Shown piece by piece: positions 32,439-40,858 of a stretch of 55,631 bases of DNA (the first letter of the stretch is position 1; the number at the start of each line of letters is the position of its first letter). The translations under genes were made by a program, and so were the position numbers. The DNA comes from CAZTAO01 sp964611645 (GTDB taxonomy: Bacteria; Armatimonadota; UBA5829), in the NCBI GenBank assembly GCA_964611645.1, contig CAZTAO010000031.1:1-55631 (forward strand), given 5' to 3'. The notes below the pieces were generated by a model. It was not told the origin of the DNA and ran no database searches. It saw only the letters and a program-made list of their open reading frames with translations.

Positions 32439-34042
32439 CGTGAAACAGGCACGAGGCCGCTGTCGGTTACCCGGATGAACTGGGCCCGCATGCGGCCTTC
32501 GGTGCGGTAGACGTAGAGTACCAGGTCCGGCTCTACTTCCAGCATCTCACCCATCACCCACAGTGCCGCATCTATCTGGGTTCCCTGGTCCCAGGTGTGG
32601 CCGTCGTCCTGGCTGCAGTGGATTGTCATGGACGGCATTCGGTGCGCGACCAGCAGCTTGCCGGAAGCTGTCCGCAGCATCTTGGGCGCGGCGTATCCCG
32701 GGAACGGCCCCCTCACGCAAGGCCCCCAGCTCTGCCCCTTGTCGGTTGACCAAGTCTCCCACATCCACGGTGAGTAGATCGGTCGGATGAGCGCCATAAT
32801 CTTCCCGTCGCCGGTCTCGGCCCCGCTGACTTCCGTCAGGTCCAGGTTGCCGGTCATCACGGTCGTGCCCAGTCCGGCGGAGTTGTCCACGCTCACTGGA
32901 GCCGACCACGTGCGGCCATCGTCGGTTGAGCGCGCGCAGAAGGCCCGGATATGATGCGCCCCCCAGACTCCGATGGGCAGGTCGGGGTCGGAGAGGTCAT
33001 ACACGCCCAGCATAAAGGAAATCATCGAGCCATCGGAAAGGTTCACCGGCGACTGCACGCTCAGGGTCTTCATCTTCTCCGGCATCGGGCCGAAATCCAA
33101 TGCCTCTGGCTGCGACCAGGTCCGCCCGCCGTCCTGCGACTCCGCCGCGCGGTACCCCTCAAGGTTCTTCTGGTCGCCGGTTCTCAGTATCGCGATCATG
33201 CGGCCGGCGGGAGTCAGGTGCAGACTTGCGGACAGCCAGTCGCCGTTCTTTGGCAGGACCTGCAGCGGTTCGGGGTCCGTCCAGGTGTGCCCATTGTCCC
33301 CGGAGCGAATGAGCAGAGGAGTGGACTTGCCGTCGTAGCTTCTCTCCTGGCTGACCAGGTTGATGACAAGCTCGCCATCCGGCAGGCGAAGGAGGTTGAT
33401 GGTCTTCTGCGCCAGGCCATACTCGGTCCCAGGCAGGGGGAAGAACCAGTTCTGGGCCTGATGGACTGTCTCGTCCCAGTCGCTGTTTGCCGGAGTTCCT
33501 TCAACGGTGACATTCCGAATCTGCGCGCCGCCGACCATGAACAGCCCAATGTGACCCGTCTCGGGCATCTCCTCATCCTGCGCCTCGAAACTGCCGTGGT
33601 CTCCGATTACTACCGAGACTTTGCTTCCAACCAGCGAGACCTCGGCCGTAAGCCACACCTCCGGATTGCTGGGCACTCTGCGCACCATCTCCAGCTTCAC
33701 GTGCCTCAGGTAGCCGCTCGAATCCATCTTCGACAGCGCAGCCCAGAAGTGCTGGGCTCGGAACGCCTGCGCGCAGTTGGGCAGATGCAGGAGGCGGAAG
33801 CTGGACTCGCTCTTAGCCCGGAGGACAACGCCGATGTCGGAGTGTGGTGTGAGCAAGAACTCAAACTTCACGCGAACATCGCCGTACGCCGACTCGCGGT
33901 TGAATGCGTAGTGGAACTGCTCGAAATCGTTTTTGGCTTCCGGGACTTCTATGAGGCCGGTTTCGCCGTCCCGCCAGTCGCCGTTCACGAAACTCCAGTC
34001 GCAGCCGTTGCCAATTGAGAGAATCCCCGATTGTTTGTCCAT
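32435..34042 (-). CDS. Sialidase/BNR-repeat family protein with N-terminal jelly-roll domain, no signal peptide
   Basis: 535 aa. Residues 1-185 look like a LamG/DUF1080-type sandwich. The rest is a beta-propeller with five Asp boxes (SGDNGHTW, SQDGGRTW, STDDGRTW, STDKGQSW, SQDDGHTW). Bacterial sialidases of this type are usually exported, but no signal sequence is visible, so it may act on imported oligosaccharides or not be a true sialidase; the Arg triad cannot be assigned by eye. ATG follows AGGAGGCAGAAGTA. It is cotranscribed with PIG-L upstream (24-bp gap). Confidence 0.8.
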   Translation of the reverse strand: MDKQSGILSIGNGCDWSFVNGDWRDGETGLIEVPEAKNDFEQFHYAFNRESAYGDVRVKFEFLLTPHSDIGVVLRAKSESSFRLLHLPNCAQAFRAQHFWAALSKMDSSGYLRHVKLEMVRRVPSNPEVWLTAEVSLVGSKVSVVIGDHGSFEAQDEEMPETGHIGLFMVGGAQIRNVTVEGTPANSDWDETVHQAQNWFFPLPGTEYGLAQKTINLLRLPDGELVINLVSQERSYDGKSTPLLIRSGDNGHTWTDPEPLQVLPKNGDWLSASLHLTPAGRMIAILRTGDQKNLEGYRAAESQDGGRTWSQPEALDFGPMPEKMKTLSVQSPVNLSDGSMISFMLGVYDLSDPDLPIGVWGAHHIRAFCARSTDDGRTWSAPVSVDNSAGLGTTVMTGNLDLTEVSGAETGDGKIMALIRPIYSPWMWETWSTDKGQSWGPCVRGPFPGYAAPKMLRTASGKLLVAHRMPSMTIHCSQDDGHTWDQGTQIDAALWVMGEMLEVEPDLVLYVYRTEGRMRAQFIRVTDSGLVPVSR

Positions 34043-34066
34043 TACTTCTGCCTCCTGTCGACGTTG

Positions 34067-34939
34067 CTAGTCTACTTTGACGCGGTAGCTGTAGGCATTC
34101 ATGATCTCAAAGTCGGAGCTGCTCGCCAGCTTCCGAGCGTGGTCGGTCAGCGGCAGGAGGCTGTGCGTCTCTGAATGCATCCTGATGAAGCCTTCGCCAT
34201 ACGCCACGTTTCCCGCCCGGCCGAACGCGCCGTCGGAGCACTCGATCCTCTTCCTTGCGTATGCGCCACCGTATCCCTGGCTAACCAGCATATCCAGAGC
34301 AGCGAGTTTCTTCTCGACTACATCGGTAATGTCGATGAACACATCGTTGTAGTATCCGCCCTGAGCGTCCCACAGATCGCGTCGCACACAGGCAGCCCCG
34401 GAACCGAAGAAGAACACCTGGGCCACTCTGTGTGGTGGGTTACTGTCCTCCGGGTCCACGCTGTTCGCGTAGTTGATGGCGAGCAGAGTGATCTGGCCGC
34501 CGATGGCGTGCGGGTTTGTGAATGCTTCGCCCTCGCGTGGGAAATGGGTCAGCACGATGTCGGGCCGGATCTGGCGGATCATGGCGGCGAGTCGCTTCAC
34601 AGCGTTCTCGTTCACCAGCAGCACTGCGTCATCCGCGCCGAAGAAGAATACGTCCTCAAACCCCAGTATCTTGCAGGCTTCGCGAACTTCTTCAGCTTTG
34701 ACGTCGGACCGCTCCGCCATCATTCTGGTCATCTCATCGCCGACAGGAACTTTGTCCTTGTGGAACATAGAATCGCTGATGACCTGGTCGTGCACTCGCG
34801 CGCCGTGGGTGAGCACGACGCAGGCCACATAGTCGCCGTTCTGCGCGTGATGGGCCATAGTTCCGCCGGATTGATCGAACACGTCCGCAGGGTGCGCGCC
34901 GACCGATAGTATGCGTAGAGCTGGTCTTGGTTCTGACAT
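34067..34939 (-). CDS. PIG-L/LmbE family deacetylase-like protein
   Basis: 290 aa. The family zinc motif AHPDDE appears as GAHPADVFDQSGG (14-26): the zinc ligands His and the second Asp are kept, but the first Asp, the presumed general base in MshB-type enzymes, is Ala. LTHFPREGEAFTNPHAIGG supplies the third ligand region. These enzymes deacetylate GlcNAc-type sugars. The altered base leaves activity open. Promoter at 34984; the sialidase gene follows. Confidence 0.82.
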   Translation of the reverse strand: MSEPRPALRILSVGAHPADVFDQSGGTMAHHAQNGDYVACVVLTHGARVHDQVISDSMFHKDKVPVGDEMTRMMAERSDVKAEEVREACKILGFEDVFFFGADDAVLLVNENAVKRLAAMIRQIRPDIVLTHFPREGEAFTNPHAIGGQITLLAINYANSVDPEDSNPPHRVAQVFFFGSGAACVRRDLWDAQGGYYNDVFIDITDVVEKKLAALDMLVSQGYGGAYARKRIECSDGAFGRAGNVAYGEGFIRMHSETHSLLPLTDHARKLASSSDFEIMNAYSYRVKVD

Positions 34940-34983
34940 GTCAGGGTGTCCTCCGTGGTCTGGTGAGTTTGTGCAATGCCGAC

Positions 34984-35012
34984 ACTATACAGCTTTGTGC
35001 GGGACTTGTCCA
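34984..35012 (-). promoter_or_regulatory. Promoter of the PIG-L-sialidase operon
   Basis: Minus strand TGGACA (35007-35012), a 17-nt spacer and TATAGT (34984-34989). The leader of about 38 nt carries GGAGGACACC before the ATG. Confidence 0.6.
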
Positions 35013-35031
35013 GAAGCCCGCAGCGGTATTG

Positions 35032-35061
35032 TTGCACTCAAAAGGCCATGTTGACTACACT
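35032..35061 (+). promoter_or_regulatory. Probable promoter of the UroD-like gene
   Basis: TTGCAC (35032-35037), an 18-nt spacer and TACACT (35056-35061). Another reading uses TTGACT at 35051 without a good -10. Confidence 0.4.
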
Positions 35062-35114
35062 ATATGGGATTGCACAGAGATATTCACTGCCCGGCAGGGC
35101 GCGGAGATATGAAT

Positions 35115-36137
35115 ATGACTCGCAGAGAAGCTGTTGCAGCTACCATCAAGCACCAGTCTCCAGGCTATACAGTCTGGGACATCGGGTGCACCATACCCAT
35201 CGCCGAGAGGCTGATCGCGGCCACGGGGACCAGGGACCTGGATGAGTTCCTGGGTAACCACCTCACTGGAACAGAGTCCTCGGGCAAGTGGGAAGACGTT
35301 GGCGGAGGGTGCGTCAGGGACGATTTCGGCGTGGTGTGGGACCGAAGTATAGACAAAGACATCGGGACGGTGGTCAACTGCGTCCTCGAGCGTCGAGAAG
35401 ACCTGGCGACCTACCAGTTCCCAGACCCGGATGACGAGAGCCGTTACGCCACTACCAAGGAGTATTTCGCCAACCCCAGGGACCGGTTCATGCTTGTGGG
35501 GATCGGGTTCTCAATGTTTGAGAGAGCCTGGACCCTGCGGGGTATGGAAAACGTGCTGATGGATATGGTTGAGGCGCCGGAGTTTGTGGATGAGCTTCTG
35601 GACAAGATCCTCGCCTGGAACCTGCGGGTCCTGCACAACCTGAAAGAGTTTCCGGCGGATGGCGCGAGGTTCGGCGACGACTGGGGCAGCCAGCGCGGCG
35701 TCATAATGGGCCCGGGTATCTGGCGGCGGTTCCTCAAGCCTCGGCTGGCGAAGCAGTACGCTTTTGCCAGGCAAGAGATGGGCCTGCCGGTATTCATCCA
35801 CTCCTGCGGGGATGTGAAGTCCATATTCGAGGACATCATCGAGATCGGCGTGGAGGTCTTCAACCCCTTCCAGCCGGAAGTGATGGACATATTCGAGATG
35901 AAGCGGCTGTACGGCGACAGGATGTCGTTCTTCGGCGGCATCAGCACCCAGAAGACCCTGCCCTACGGCACTCCCGAGGAGGTTCGGCGGGACGTGGAGA
36001 AGGCCATAGAGGTTGTCGGCAAGGATGGCGGCTACATCTGCGCGCCCGCCCACGCAACCCCTGCGGACGTGCCGGTTGAGAACGTGCTGGCAATGCTGGA
36101 TGTGCTGAGATCGCAGAAGGGATTCACTGCGAGATAA
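35115..36137 (+). CDS. UroD/MtaA-like methyltransferase family protein
   Basis: 340 aa TIM barrel of the uroporphyrinogen decarboxylase superfamily. FIHSCGDVKSIFE carries the His-x-Cys zinc motif of the corrinoid methyltransferases (MtaA/CmuA-like) rather than the Arg-rich site of true HemE; a later Cys in GGYICAPAHATP could be the third ligand. The start ATG 35115 has GGAG 8 nt upstream; ATG 35109 is too close to it. No corrinoid protein gene lies nearby. Such stand-alone genes are common beside sugar genes in Armatimonadota-like genomes; their substrates are unknown. Confidence 0.82.
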   Translation: MTRREAVAATIKHQSPGYTVWDIGCTIPIAERLIAATGTRDLDEFLGNHLTGTESSGKWEDVGGGCVRDDFGVVWDRSIDKDIGTVVNCVLERREDLATYQFPDPDDESRYATTKEYFANPRDRFMLVGIGFSMFERAWTLRGMENVLMDMVEAPEFVDELLDKILAWNLRVLHNLKEFPADGARFGDDWGSQRGVIMGPGIWRRFLKPRLAKQYAFARQEMGLPVFIHSCGDVKSIFEDIIEIGVEVFNPFQPEVMDIFEMKRLYGDRMSFFGGISTQKTLPYGTPEEVRRDVEKAIEVVGKDGGYICAPAHATPADVPVENVLAMLDVLRSQKGFTAR

Positions 36138-36428
36138 AGAAGGAAACGGAATCACGAAATCCCGAAACTCAGGAAAGCCCGAAAGATAGGACCCGACTCT
36201 TCGAATCCGTTCCCTTTCTGGTTTTCCATCATTTTTGGTGTTTCGGGACTTGAGCGAAGCGGAAGTCCCGAAACTGATCATATCATGTGTGGGGCTTTGT
36301 TTCGGGATTTCCGGACGGGTTGAGGGATGGTCATTCTATCAGAGCCGCAGTGGTCCGTCCTCAAATCCCGAAACACCTGGAATCGTTCTTTGATGCTTAC
36401 AAACAACAAACAGATCGGAGCTAACTAG
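36138..36428. repeat. Hairpin-rich intergenic with TTTCGGG/CCCGAAA repeats
   Basis: Main hairpin: GTTTCGGGACTT (36240-36251), an 11-nt loop and AAGTCCCGAAAC (36263-36274), a perfect 12-bp stem. GAAATCCCGAAAC (about 36155) pairs with GTTTCGGGATTTC (36299-36311), and AAATCCCGAAAC recurs near 36364. The text AGGAAAGCCCGAAAGATAGG and CCCTTTCTGG resembles the repeats at 15780 and 15973. No ORF is present. GATCGGAG near the right end is the SD of the GH4 gene. Confidence 0.7.
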
Positions 36429-37754
36429 ATGAGTAAGAAGATCACGTTTATCGGAGCCGGCAGTTTTGGCTTTACCAGAGGATTGGTCAAAGACATCCTT
36501 ACATTCCCCGCGCTTAGTGACGCTACTATATGCCTGATGGATATCAACCAGGAGCGTCTTGATTTCATCAAGACGGCGGTCGAACGCATCGTTGCTGCCG
36601 GTAACTACCCCGCCAAGATTATCAGCACCACCAACCGCGCGGAGGCCCTTGAGGGCGCGGACGGCGTGGTATGCACCATCTTGCAGGGTGGGGTCGATGT
36701 GTTCAAGTATGACATCGAGATTCCCAAGAAGTACGGTGTAGACATCAATATCGGCGACACCCGCGGCCCATCGGGCATATTCAGGGCTCTGCGGACTATC
36801 CCTGTAATGCTGGATATCTGCAAGGACATCGAGCGCTACTGCCCCGACGCGATCTTCCTCAACTACACCAACCCGATGGCCATGCTCTGCCGCGCGATGC
36901 AGGGGCAGTTCCCCAAGGTTCAGGTCACCGGCCTGTGCCACAGCGTTCAGGGAACCGCCGAGATGATCGCGAAGTGGATCGACGCGCCGATGGACGAGAT
37001 CCAGTTCCTTTGCGCGGGAATCAACCACCAGGCGTGGTTCGTGGACTACGAATGGAACGGCAAAGACGCTTACCCGCTCATCCGCGAGGCAATGAACAAG
37101 CCGGAAGTCTACAATGAAGAGATTGTCCGCAACGAGATGTTCCTGCACTTGGGGTATTATGTGACAGAATCCAGCGGCCACAACTCCGAATACAACGCCT
37201 GGTTCCGCAAGCGACCGGACCTCATCGAGAAATACTGCACCCACGGCACCGGCTGGAACCCTGGAGAGTACGGATGGGTAGTGAAGTATTACCAGGATGC
37301 GGAGGCCACCTGGCGGGACAACATCCAGACCGAGTTGGAGAAAGAGATAGACCTCGCGAGAGGCGTTGAATATGCCTCGAGCATATTCAACGCCACCATC
37401 GGAGATGGCGACCTGTACGAGTTCAACGGCAACGTCCGCAACTTCGGCCTGATAGACAACCTGCCGGAAGGCTGCTGCGTCGAAGTGCCGGTTATGGCCT
37501 CAAAGCGAGGGTTCAACCCGATGCACGTGGGCGCGCTGCCTCCCCAGCTTGCCCTGCTCAATAACATCAGCGCGGGCTGCGAGGAGATGGCTGTGGAAGC
37601 CGCAATCACCGGCAACCCGGAAATGGTCTACCACGCGGTCCTGTTCGACCCTCTGACCTCCGCAATGCTAAGCATGGCCGAGACCAAAGAGATGGTAAAA
37701 GAGATGTTGGAAGCCAACAAAGACTTCCTCCCCCACTTCAGCAAACTGGCGTAG
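36429..37754 (+). CDS. GH4 family alpha-galactosidase-like glycosidase
   Basis: 441 aa. GH4 enzymes use NAD and Mn and cleave by oxidation-elimination. KITFIGAGSFGFTRGL is the NAD loop; NYTNPMAM the substrate loop; GLCHSVQGT and CAGINHQAWF hold the Cys and His metal ligands, as in MelA-type alpha-galactosidases. The protein is cytoplasmic. GGAG lies 9 nt before the ATG. MelA specificity is inferred from the motif forms; alpha-glucuronidase or another GH4 activity is possible. Confidence 0.88.
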   Translation: MSKKITFIGAGSFGFTRGLVKDILTFPALSDATICLMDINQERLDFIKTAVERIVAAGNYPAKIISTTNRAEALEGADGVVCTILQGGVDVFKYDIEIPKKYGVDINIGDTRGPSGIFRALRTIPVMLDICKDIERYCPDAIFLNYTNPMAMLCRAMQGQFPKVQVTGLCHSVQGTAEMIAKWIDAPMDEIQFLCAGINHQAWFVDYEWNGKDAYPLIREAMNKPEVYNEEIVRNEMFLHLGYYVTESSGHNSEYNAWFRKRPDLIEKYCTHGTGWNPGEYGWVVKYYQDAEATWRDNIQTELEKEIDLARGVEYASSIFNATIGDGDLYEFNGNVRNFGLIDNLPEGCCVEVPVMASKRGFNPMHVGALPPQLALLNNISAGCEEMAVEAAITGNPEMVYHAVLFDPLTSAMLSMAETKEMVKEMLEANKDFLPHFSKLA

Positions 37755-37834
37755 TTTAGCGGAAAGTGGAGAGTGGAAAGCAGAAAGCAGTACGCCTTTC
37801 GCCGATAGCGCCTAGCCCATAGCAGTCAGAGGTA

Positions 37835-37857
37835 GGGCGCGACCTGCAATCGCGCCC
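37835..37857. repeat. Hairpin repeat after the GH4 gene
   Basis: GGGCGCGA (37835-37842) and TCGCGCCC (37850-37857) pair over an 8-bp stem. This GTAGGGCGCGACCTGCAATCGCGCCC type of palindrome resembles a dispersed REP-type repeat. Confidence 0.6.
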
Positions 37858-37894
37858 GATCTCCGGCAACATCAGGAAAGGTGCTGGTTACCCT

Positions 37895-38548
37895 ATGGAC
37901 CAGACAACCGAGACAACACCCCAACGCCTGCGGCAACAGGCGGAGTTCCTGCAAGAGATAGACAAGCTGAAGCAGGTGTTGCGACGCAGCTACCTCGTCG
38001 ATGGCTCGCGCAAGGAGAACGATGCGGAGCATTCCTGGCATTTGGCTATGATGGTGCTCATGTTCGCCGAGTACGTTCAGGACGTCGACCTTTTTCGGAC
38101 CATGAAGATGGCCCTCATTCACGACCTTCCGGAAATCGACGCGGGAGACAGCTTCCTGTATTCTGTCAGCGGAGCAGAATCGAAGCTCGCGCGTGAGAGA
38201 GCGGCAGCGGTGAGGATTCTCGGCATATTGCCCGTAGACCAAGCATCCCACCTACAGAAGCTATGGGGTGAGTTCGAGGCAGGGGAAACCTCCGAGGCGA
38301 AGTTTGTCCGGGCGCTTGACCGTCTCCAGGCACTGCTGCAGATATGTGCTTCAGGTGGGCGGACATGGAAAGAGCACAAAGTGACCGCTGAGATGGCCCT
38401 GAGTCTCAACCTGCCGATCATCTCCGACGGCTCGTCGGCGCTTGGCGATTACGCGGAGAGTCTGCTTCTGGACGCGCGGGAGAAGGGTTTCTTCTACTCA
38501 GAAGAGAGTGCATCGCAGGCCACCGACTCTGCGAGGGAACCAACGTGA
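37895..38548 (+). CDS. HD-domain hydrolase (YfbR/HDDC2-like 5'-nucleotidase)
   Basis: 217 aa. ENDAEHSWHLAMMVL and MALIHDLPEIDAGD hold the H...HD metal residues, and FVRALDRLQAL the later Asp. This pattern is that of the YfbR/HDDC2 group, which removes phosphate from deoxynucleoside 5'-monophosphates. The ATG has AGGAAAGG about 12 nt upstream. Its stop overlaps a fragment of a nucleotidyltransferase gene. Confidence 0.85.
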   Translation: MDQTTETTPQRLRQQAEFLQEIDKLKQVLRRSYLVDGSRKENDAEHSWHLAMMVLMFAEYVQDVDLFRTMKMALIHDLPEIDAGDSFLYSVSGAESKLARERAAAVRILGILPVDQASHLQKLWGEFEAGETSEAKFVRALDRLQALLQICASGGRTWKEHKVTAEMALSLNLPIISDGSSALGDYAESLLLDAREKGFFYSEESASQATDSAREPT

Positions 38549-38670
38549 TGTTCTCCGCCTCACTGAAGGCGGAGGCTGAAGCCATAGTCACGGAACTCAA
38601 TCTGATACGTCGTCTGAGCGCGTGCAGTAGGGCGGTTGCTGTAGGCAACGTGGTACCTACTGCCCGCTTC
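38545..38670 (+). pseudogene. Possible remnant of a nucleotidyltransferase gene (N-terminal part)
   Basis: The ATG overlaps the HD stop. The residues MFSASLKAEAEAIVTELNL and RRLSACSRAVAVG resemble the N-terminal helix and first strand of small nucleotidyltransferases (the form xxVGSxxxGLxxWxDIDL usually follows), but here the frame reads NVVPTARFSS with no GSx(8-10)DxD. The open frame runs on to 38793 inside the antisense NUDIX gene, which is not credible coding. Probably a cut-off relic; low confidence. Confidence 0.3.
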
Positions 38671-39109
38671 AGTTCTGCCTCAGCCGATGGTGCAATTCCC
38701 ACAGCGCGTTCCTGTTGCTATCCCAGCGCAGCATGCTTGCAGCGGTGGCATAGTCTGTCCAGCAGAACTCTGTGTGTTCACTCGACAGACTGAGATGCTC
38801 GTGGCGTGTTTCGACGCCGAAACAATACTCAGGGACTACCAGCACATCTGGACCCCAGGCAAAACCTGAGATTCCCGTGACAGGCACTGTGCTCTGTGAG
38901 TCGAGACGAACGAACCCGCATTCCGGTCCAATGCCTGCTTCCTCGAAAGCCTCGCGTCTTGCAGCATCTATGGGCGATTCGTCGTCTTCGCCTCCCCCAC
39001 AGATCCACTGCCAGTATCCCCCGTCTGAACGCTTGAGCACGCAGAAGAGCAGGCTCTCGTTTACCCGACAGAACGGAATCACCAGAACTTGGAAAGGAGC
39101 TCTAGCCAC
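38669..39109 (-). CDS. NUDIX hydrolase
   Basis: 146 aa. GGGEDDESPIDAARREAFEE continuing to AGI fits Gx5Ex7REUxEExGU exactly (about 38-60), so the metal and pyrophosphate residues are intact. The look (WQWICGGGEDDESP, EHTEFCWTDYATA) is close to NudB-type dihydroneopterin triphosphate/dATP pyrophosphatases, but the substrate cannot be fixed. The start is GTG 39109; GGAGG lies 12 nt upstream, rather far. Confidence 0.88.
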   Translation of the reverse strand: MARAPFQVLVIPFCRVNESLLFCVLKRSDGGYWQWICGGGEDDESPIDAARREAFEEAGIGPECGFVRLDSQSTVPVTGISGFAWGPDVLVVPEYCFGVETRHEHLSLSSEHTEFCWTDYATAASMLRWDSNRNALWELHHRLRQN

Positions 39110-39255
39110 GGTTCTCTCGTGCCTCCTTCAGACATGTTCATCCATGCGTTTCGCGATTTGATGAGCGGCCACCACCATACCGATTGGAGATAAAGCCTCA
39201 ACCGCTCCGAAAACCCCGGAGCTACACCCGCGATAGGAGGAGCCGCTGCTATCAC
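39079..39255 (-). CDS. Small ORF overlapping both neighbours, uncertain
   Basis: 58 codons from GTG 39253-39255 to a TGA at 39079-39081. The start shares GTGA with the upstream gene's stop, and the 3' end overlaps the NUDIX gene by 31 nt. It contains a Trp run (YLQSVWWWPLIKSRNAW). GGGGA lies a few bases upstream. I know no family for it. The coupled overlap at both ends is the only support, so it may be chance. Confidence 0.22.
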   Translation of the reverse strand: MIAAAPPIAGVAPGFSERLRLYLQSVWWWPLIKSRNAWMNMSEGGTREPWLELLSKFW

Positions 39256-39854
39256 AGGGATTCCCCGCTCCCCCGCGCCTCACACCACTCCCAGAACGCA
39301 TCCAGTCCCCGGATGCCCCGTTCCAGCACTGCTTCGTAGATGTGCACGGAGAGGAGGGTCTTGCGGTAGCGTGGGTCCTGGCAGACGGCTTCCTTTATCG
39401 CAATTACGTGTGCTCGGGAATCATCATCCAGCGCGCTCATCCAAGCCTCGCGCCGGGAATCCGGGATGAACTCATGCGCCCGCGCGGTCCATAGGTCAAG
39501 CTTCCAGATCGGTCCGCCGTCTGACGAGCAAGCCTTTATTCCCCAGTACAGACCGCACTCACCCGGTTCCTCCGGGTTGTGGTATTCATCTATGCAACTG
39601 AACCGGTAGCCCCACCCGGTCTGCGCCAGCGCCCGTCCCAACTCCCAGTGCTCAGACCAGGAAGGTTCTTCGCGGACTCGCTCGAAGTCCAGGTCACGCC
39701 AGGTCATAGTCCGCATAACAAAGGAGCCGACCGGTTTGAACCCGGCGGACTCTATGATAGCCCCGAACCCTGACTCCCGCAGGAAGACGTCCGCCTCCCG
39801 GCGCAAGTCAGCGTCGAGGCAGAGAAGGCGGGCGGTTTCGTCTAGTGACAGCAT
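39252..39854 (-). CDS. Nucleotidyltransferase-like protein of unknown role
   Basis: 200 aa. KPVGSFVMRTMTWRDLDFE (about 41-59) resembles the GSx(8-10)DxD strand-turn of nucleotidyltransferases, with GS, nine residues and D-L-D. The rest is a beta-strand domain (YRFSCIDEYHNPEEPGE, IWKLDLWTARAHE) and a C-terminal helical part (YRKTLLSVHIYEAVLERGI). Aminoglycoside-type or toxin/antitoxin nucleotidyltransferases have the same motif; function unknown. GGAGGAATCTGGA precedes the ATG. Confidence 0.6.
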   Translation of the reverse strand: MLSLDETARLLCLDADLRREADVFLRESGFGAIIESAGFKPVGSFVMRTMTWRDLDFERVREEPSWSEHWELGRALAQTGWGYRFSCIDEYHNPEEPGECGLYWGIKACSSDGGPIWKLDLWTARAHEFIPDSRREAWMSALDDDSRAHVIAIKEAVCQDPRYRKTLLSVHIYEAVLERGIRGLDAFWEWCEARGSGESL

Positions 39855-39916
39855 TCCAGATTCCTCCAGGTGCCATTCGGCGGATTCGGGAGCTCGTCAC
39901 TCCTACCTGATGTCTA

Positions 39917-40735
39917 CTAGCTGTTGGCTTCTCGTATCTGCTCTGAAACCCACGCCGCGCGCTCAAACGCCAGTCGGGTGTAGGCGGCCGGAGAGATCGA
40001 CTCTTTGCCGTGGTTCCCCGTCAGTTCCAGACTCAGAAAACCGGAGTAGGTCGCACTCTGAAATGACCTCGCGACAATGCTCCAATCAACAACGCCGTCG
40101 CCGGGCAACGAGTGCAGATCACGTACTCCATCATTATCAGACAGGTGTGTCGTAACCAGCAAGTCGCCGAGGTTACGCAGCAGGCTGCCCTTCTCGTCGC
40201 CGTACAACCAGTCGTGAGATGTATCATAGCATAATCCAAGATACGGAGATTGGACTTGCCGGAGTACTTCTTCAATGTCACGCTGCACGCGAGTATTCTC
40301 CAGCGCAACAACCACTCCCAAGCTCTCGGCAGCGGACACAATCCGGTGAATGCTCTCAACGGCATACAAGGTCTCACAGGGCATATCGCGACGGGACATA
40401 TGCATCACCAACACAGGTATCTTGTGCCTTGCACAGTCCTCCAACCAACCGGTGTGCTCCTGAACCACCGCCTCCCGGACGCTGCACGTGTTGCTCCAAA
40501 GGTCAGATGATCCGTGAGACGGCACGTGAACATATTCAAGAAGGAGGCCGTGTTCACGCGCAAGCTCGGGCATATGGTGTTTCATTCCGGTCCGGTACAT
40601 TTCCTCGTCGTCTCCCCACCATAACGACGTGGCATCGAATCTGGCTTTGCGCACCAATTCGAGGCGCTGCGAGAGAGGCAGGTCGTAACCGAACCATGAG
40701 AACAGAGCGAGTTTACACGGGGTTCGTGTAGCCAT
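39917..40735 (-). CDS. Xylose-isomerase-like TIM-barrel protein (sugar phosphate isomerase/epimerase family)
   Basis: 272 aa, AP_endonuc_2 fold. Metal-type residues appear at strand ends: ALENTRV (Glu), LCYDTSHDW (Asp/His), VTTHLSDNDGVRDLH (His, Asp) and FLSLELTG (Glu). Such proteins isomerise or epimerise sugars, or act on inositols. The start is ATG 40735, with AGGAAGGTGATTGCG upstream; the extension to 40831 is not family-like. It lies downstream of the GHL10-like gene. Confidence 0.8.
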   Translation of the reverse strand: MATRTPCKLALFSWFGYDLPLSQRLELVRKARFDATSLWWGDDEEMYRTGMKHHMPELAREHGLLLEYVHVPSHGSSDLWSNTCSVREAVVQEHTGWLEDCARHKIPVLVMHMSRRDMPCETLYAVESIHRIVSAAESLGVVVALENTRVQRDIEEVLRQVQSPYLGLCYDTSHDWLYGDEKGSLLRNLGDLLVTTHLSDNDGVRDLHSLPGDGVVDWSIVARSFQSATYSGFLSLELTGNHGKESISPAAYTRLAFERAAWVSEQIREANS

Positions 40736-40858
40736 CGCAATCACCTTCCTGCTGAGTTGCTCCGGGAGCTTCCGGCATTCGAACGCAACGGAAACATAAT
40801 TCATATGATGGACAGGATTGGTACCCTCCATTGCGGAACAACGAGTGCAAATGCCGGA

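Noticed and set aside
32951..34018. 355-codon plus frame opposite the sialidase
   Set aside because: Antisense to five Asp boxes, which are real coding evidence for the minus strand.
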